Positions 62,501 to 64,000 of a stretch of DNA of 64,000 nucleotides are shown in pieces. Both the position numbers and the translations under genes were made by a program. Below the pieces are notes generated by a model. That model saw only the letters and a program-made list of their open reading frames with translations, made no database searches and was not told the origin of the DNA. How positions within the stretch are numbered: position 1 is the first letter of the stretch; each line of letters begins with the position of its first letter. Origin of the DNA: JALYRV01 sp040902895 (lineage in GTDB: Bacteria > Acidobacteriota > Vicinamibacteria > Vicinamibacterales > SCN-69-37); assembly GCA_040902895.1 (NCBI GenBank), contig JBBDWL010000143.1, positions 1 through 64,000 on the forward strand, in the 5' to 3' direction.

Positions 62501-62841
62501 CCCTTGGCAGCCATGGGCAGCTCCAGGGGCTTGGCGCGCACTGGGAGACATGGAACCTCGCGTCGGGCGGGCTCACGCCGCACGAGACGCTGAGAGTCGT
62601 CACGCTGTACGGGGCCGAGGCGATTGGGATGCACCAGGATCTGGGTTCCATCGAACCGGGCAAGATGGCGGATCTGATCGTGCTCGACCGGAACCCGCTC
62701 GAGAACATCCGGCATACCAACTCGATCCGGCTCGTGATGAAAAACGGCGAGCTGTACGAGGCCGATACGTTGAACATGATCTGGCCGCGGCAGAAGGCGC
62801 TGCCGAAGCAGTTCTGGTGGGAGACGGAGCCGGCGCGCTGA
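59527..62841 (+). CDS. Secreted TolB-propeller / amidohydrolase fusion
   Basis: An 1104-residue exported protein. The signal peptide is MKFMRLSVVVVAACALSVVAPA; the ribosome site GGAGGA lies 3-8 nt before the ATG at 59527. Residues of about 40-680 contain repeated TolB/WD40-like blades (SPDGRTMVFD, SPDGTLIAFLSDR, SPDGRFIYYA, SPDGQWVVYATR, SPDGTRMVFG). Residues of about 700-1100 form an amidohydrolase: VDAHAHMWAPRG (HxH metal pair), AYGVTTTRDPQT, GQEHSFPI, and the end GSIEPGKMADLIVLDRNPLENI. It probably hydrolyses a peptide-like or cyclic amide compound outside the cytoplasm; such fusions are common in Acidobacteria and Bacteroidetes. Substrate unknown. Confidence 0.9.
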   Translation: MKFMRLSVVVVAACALSVVAPAGQEPQKEDTKAPEGLVLKTAETIEFTTDEITWPSIDVSPDGRTMVFDVLGDLYTLPIEGGDATRIMGGLSFESQPAYSPDGTLIAFLSDRNGVENLWIANADGSNPRAITKDGRTNDRPQLMLSPSWTPDGNYIIVSKSRPPDPGTFGLFMYHRDGGTGVRIGPAPPPPPGPDSEGPPAGGPPTNKMGAAVSPDGRFIYYAQRNGSFTYNAQFPLWQIYRHDRETGDVSQVTNARGSAMRPVLSPDGQWVVYATRHKTQTGLRVRNLETGAERWLAYPVTRDDQESRASRDTMPGYAFLPDGQSLIVPIDGKIHRVDLASGQSRVIPMTLRVQAEIAPRVYTPVRVEDTPAVRSRLIRWPTLSPDGTRMVFGAMNRLYIMDMPSGRPRLLVSTQDPAAGATEGEFMPAWSPDGRSIVYVTWTTGGGHIKRVAASGGQPETLTTAPGYYLDPEYTPDGTRIVFIRGAAADHLYSILRDTPEPNQNPDAPAEIGGVNAPNTLELRSMPAAGGATTFISSARGARSPHFIRGSSARVYLSSGRDLHSITLDGYDRRTHFRVTGTGAGPNPPGATEIRLSPDGTRAFVSLQGRHFLVTVPMAGRETVNIRITGRGDSAVVPVKHMSAEGGDYLRWTSDGKAVTWAWGSQFFQQPIDAAEPRKTEIVVEASRARAAGSVLLSGGRIITMKGDEVIASGDVLVTDNRIAAVGRKGSLRVPAGTRRIDVAGKTIMPGLVDAHAHMWAPRGLHQSEVWQYLANLAYGVTTTRDPQTSTPDVFAYADMVDAGMIPGPRVFATGPGVFSGSNIDSREAAFNFIKRYRDAYRTNTIKQYVAGDRIVRQWIIEAAKEYGITATVEGALDLKLNLTQIADGYSGQEHSFPIMPLYKDVVEFVARTKTFYTPTILVAYGAPWSENYYFQTENVADDPKLRRWIPWQLLDNMVRRRAQWFLPEEYGHAAIAKTVADIVRAGGRAALGSHGQLQGLGAHWETWNLASGGLTPHETLRVVTLYGAEAIGMHQDLGSIEPGKMADLIVLDRNPLENIRHTNSIRLVMKNGELYEADTLNMIWPRQKALPKQFWWETEPAR

Positions 62842-62859
62842 TATGATTTTGGCTTCGCC

Positions 62860-63459
62860 ATGTCCACGCCGCCGCCCGTCGTCCGAGACACCGCCACCGA
62901 TCTGCTCGTCGAGCGCTGTCTCACGGGCGACCAGCGAGCCTGGGAGCAGATCGTCCGCCAGCACTGGCGGAAGGTCTACAACCTGGCCTACAAGTTCGTC
63001 GGCCGTCACGACGAGGCCGAAGATCTCACGCAGGACATCTTCGTCAAGATTTTCAAGGCGCTCGGGACGTTCGATCGCCGGGCCAATTTCCAGACCTGGC
63101 TGATCAGCATCAGCCGCAATCTCTGCATCGATCACTACCGCAGCGTGCGCAAAGAGCGCGAGACGATGGCGCGCGACGTCGACGCCTCGGAGCTCTCGCC
63201 GGCGTCGAAGGAGCGCAGCCCGCTTGCGCTTGCCGAGCATTCAGATCTGCGCGAGCTGCTGCGCCAGGCGCTCGCGGAGCTGCCGGCGACGCTGCGTACG
63301 GCCGTCGTGCTGCGCGATCTGCAGGAATTCTCGTATCAGGAAATCGCCGACCAGCTGAAGCTGCCGGAAGGCACGGTGAAATCGCGCATCAATCGCGGCC
63401 GCCTCGAGCTGGCGAGGCAGGTCAGGAAACTGCAGGCGGCCATGCCCGGCGGAGAATGA
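62860..63459 (+). CDS. ECF-type RNA polymerase sigma factor
   Basis: A 199-residue sigma factor: region 2 DQRAWEQIVRQHWRKVYNLAYKFVGRHDEAEDLTQDIFVKIF with FQTWLISISRNLCIDHYR, region 4 LPATLRTAVVLRDLQEFSYQEIADQLKLPEGTVKSRINRGRLELAR. No zinc anti-sigma gene follows; instead a STAS protein gene begins 7 nt downstream, so control may run through a partner-switching (anti-anti-sigma) route. Confidence 0.93.
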   Translation: MSTPPPVVRDTATDLLVERCLTGDQRAWEQIVRQHWRKVYNLAYKFVGRHDEAEDLTQDIFVKIFKALGTFDRRANFQTWLISISRNLCIDHYRSVRKERETMARDVDASELSPASKERSPLALAEHSDLRELLRQALAELPATLRTAVVLRDLQEFSYQEIADQLKLPEGTVKSRINRGRLELARQVRKLQAAMPGGE

Positions 63460-63466
63460 GGATCGC

Positions 63467-63814
63467 ATGAATCTAAGCACTGAGCACATCGACGGCATCG
63501 CGGTCGTGCGCGTCAAGGAGGCGCGGCTGATGTATCCGCTGCTCCACGACTTTGCCGTCGCCGTCACGGATCTGATCGAGCGCGGCGAGACGCGCATCAT
63601 GGTGGATCTCGCGCCGGTCGGCTACGTCGACTCGGCCACCATCGGCTGTCTCATGGATCTGTTCCGGCAGGCCACCGCCGCCGGCGGATCCCTCAAGCTC
63701 TCGGGCGTCCAGAAGCGGGTCGAGACGATGCTGACAATGACGGGCGCGCATCGCTTCATCGAGGTGCACGGCGACGAGGCGTCTGCCGTCAAAAGCTTCG
63801 GAGGCAAGTCATGA
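63467..63814 (+). CDS. STAS-domain anti-sigma-factor antagonist
   Basis: A 115-residue SpoIIAA/RsbV-type protein: STEHIDGIAVVRVKEARLMYP, GETRIMVDLAPVGYVDSATIGCLMDLFRQATAAGGSLKLSGVQKRVETML. The phosphorylatable serine is in YVDSATIG. It would bind an anti-sigma kinase when unphosphorylated. The stop overlaps the next start (ATGA). Confidence 0.92.
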   Translation: MNLSTEHIDGIAVVRVKEARLMYPLLHDFAVAVTDLIERGETRIMVDLAPVGYVDSATIGCLMDLFRQATAAGGSLKLSGVQKRVETMLTMTGAHRFIEVHGDEASAVKSFGGKS

Positions 63815-64000
63815 GCGCGGTACGCACGATCCGCACGACGTCGGGTGAAGAAGTCGCGCTCGACGGCGACCTGCTCGCCGTGCTCGAGGCGCTCTATCGC
63901 GAAGTCGCCGTGCGCCGTGAGCTGGGTCACACCTTCGAGGATGTCTCGAAAGAGATTGCCAATATCGTGGAGCAGCTGTCGCCTGAGGAAATGAAGCAGT
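63811..64000 (+). CDS. Unknown gene, cut by the right edge
   Basis: 63 visible residues starting MSAVRTIRTTSGEEVALDGDLLAVLEALYREVAVRRELGHTFEDVSKE. No recognised family. It is translationally coupled to the STAS gene. It contains no HATPase motif yet, so it cannot be identified as the expected anti-sigma kinase. Confidence 0.7.
   Translation, partial: MSAVRTIRTTSGEEVALDGDLLAVLEALYREVAVRRELGHTFEDVSKEIANIVEQLSPEEMKQ

Overview
The window is a 64 kb piece of a high-GC, gene-dense bacterial draft scaffold with two 100-N gaps. The gene content points to Acidobacteriota, probably the Vicinamibacteria. The strongest marker is an 892-residue MacB/FtsX-type permease paired with a PadR regulator (the acidobacterial duplicated orphan permease, ADOP, type). 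TamB/TamA, an LptM-like lipoprotein and PEGA/TPR proteins indicate a diderm envelope. The lineage is inferred from families only. No rRNA, tRNA, CRISPR array, prophage or insertion sequence was seen.

Layout. 1-12.6 kb (minus strand): a tightly coupled block that in transcription order reads sigma-54 response regulator, sensor kinase, GcvH-like lipoyl protein, CobW GTPase, small HdrA-like cysteine protein, two-cluster ferredoxin, radical SAM protein, DUF116-polyprenyl synthase fusion, prenyltransferase-like toroid protein, squalene-hopene-cyclase-like gene (interrupted) and cysteine desulfurase. It looks like a terpenoid-making and terpenoid-modifying pathway with its own iron-sulfur and redox support. 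12.8-29.2 kb: a CPBP protease, then minus-strand tamA, tamB, biotin carrier, biotin carboxylase, carboxyltransferase and transaldolase, then FAH hydrolase, fibronectin lipoprotein, hslU and hslV. 29.3-37.7 kb: PEGA protein, small membrane protein, VapBC-type toxin-antitoxin pair, PspC protein with PadR, amino acid permease, lipoproteins, an ECF sigma factor with its zinc-binding anti-sigma factor, and an HTH-receiver fusion. 37.8-43.7 kb: ABC-F ATPase, a second NtrB/NtrC-like pair and a secreted protein with kinase-like motifs. 43.5-49.3 kb: dprA-topA-trmFO-xerC (minus). 49.5-54.5 kb: TPR protein, lipoprotein, rplU-rpmA-obgE-nadD-rsfS-comF (plus). 54.5-59.4 kb: ADOP permease, PadR, tmk and lysA (minus). 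59.5-64 kb: a TolB-propeller/amidohydrolase fusion, a sigma factor, a STAS protein and one gene cut by the right edge.

The most unusual property is how heavily the region is invaded by short repeats of several families: GC-rich palindromes, 7-mer, 8-mer and 9-mer tandem arrays arranged as giant inverted repeats, and AT-rich palindromes. They fill intergenic spaces and also sit in frame inside, or at the ends of, at least ten protein genes (cysteine desulfurase, the cyclase twice, the HdrA-like protein, tamB, FAH hydrolase, the fibronectin lipoprotein, ABC-F, trmFO twice, nadD). One such element, a near-perfect 67-bp palindrome, puts an in-frame stop into the cyclase gene. The behaviour resembles the protein-invading palindromic elements of Rickettsia, although the sequences are unrelated.

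The assembly has one clearly artificial gap: both sides of the gap at 25220 end in the same 55 bp, and merging them restores an intact transaldolase gene. The other gap (21231-21330) removes the end of the biotin carboxylase gene next to a repeat.
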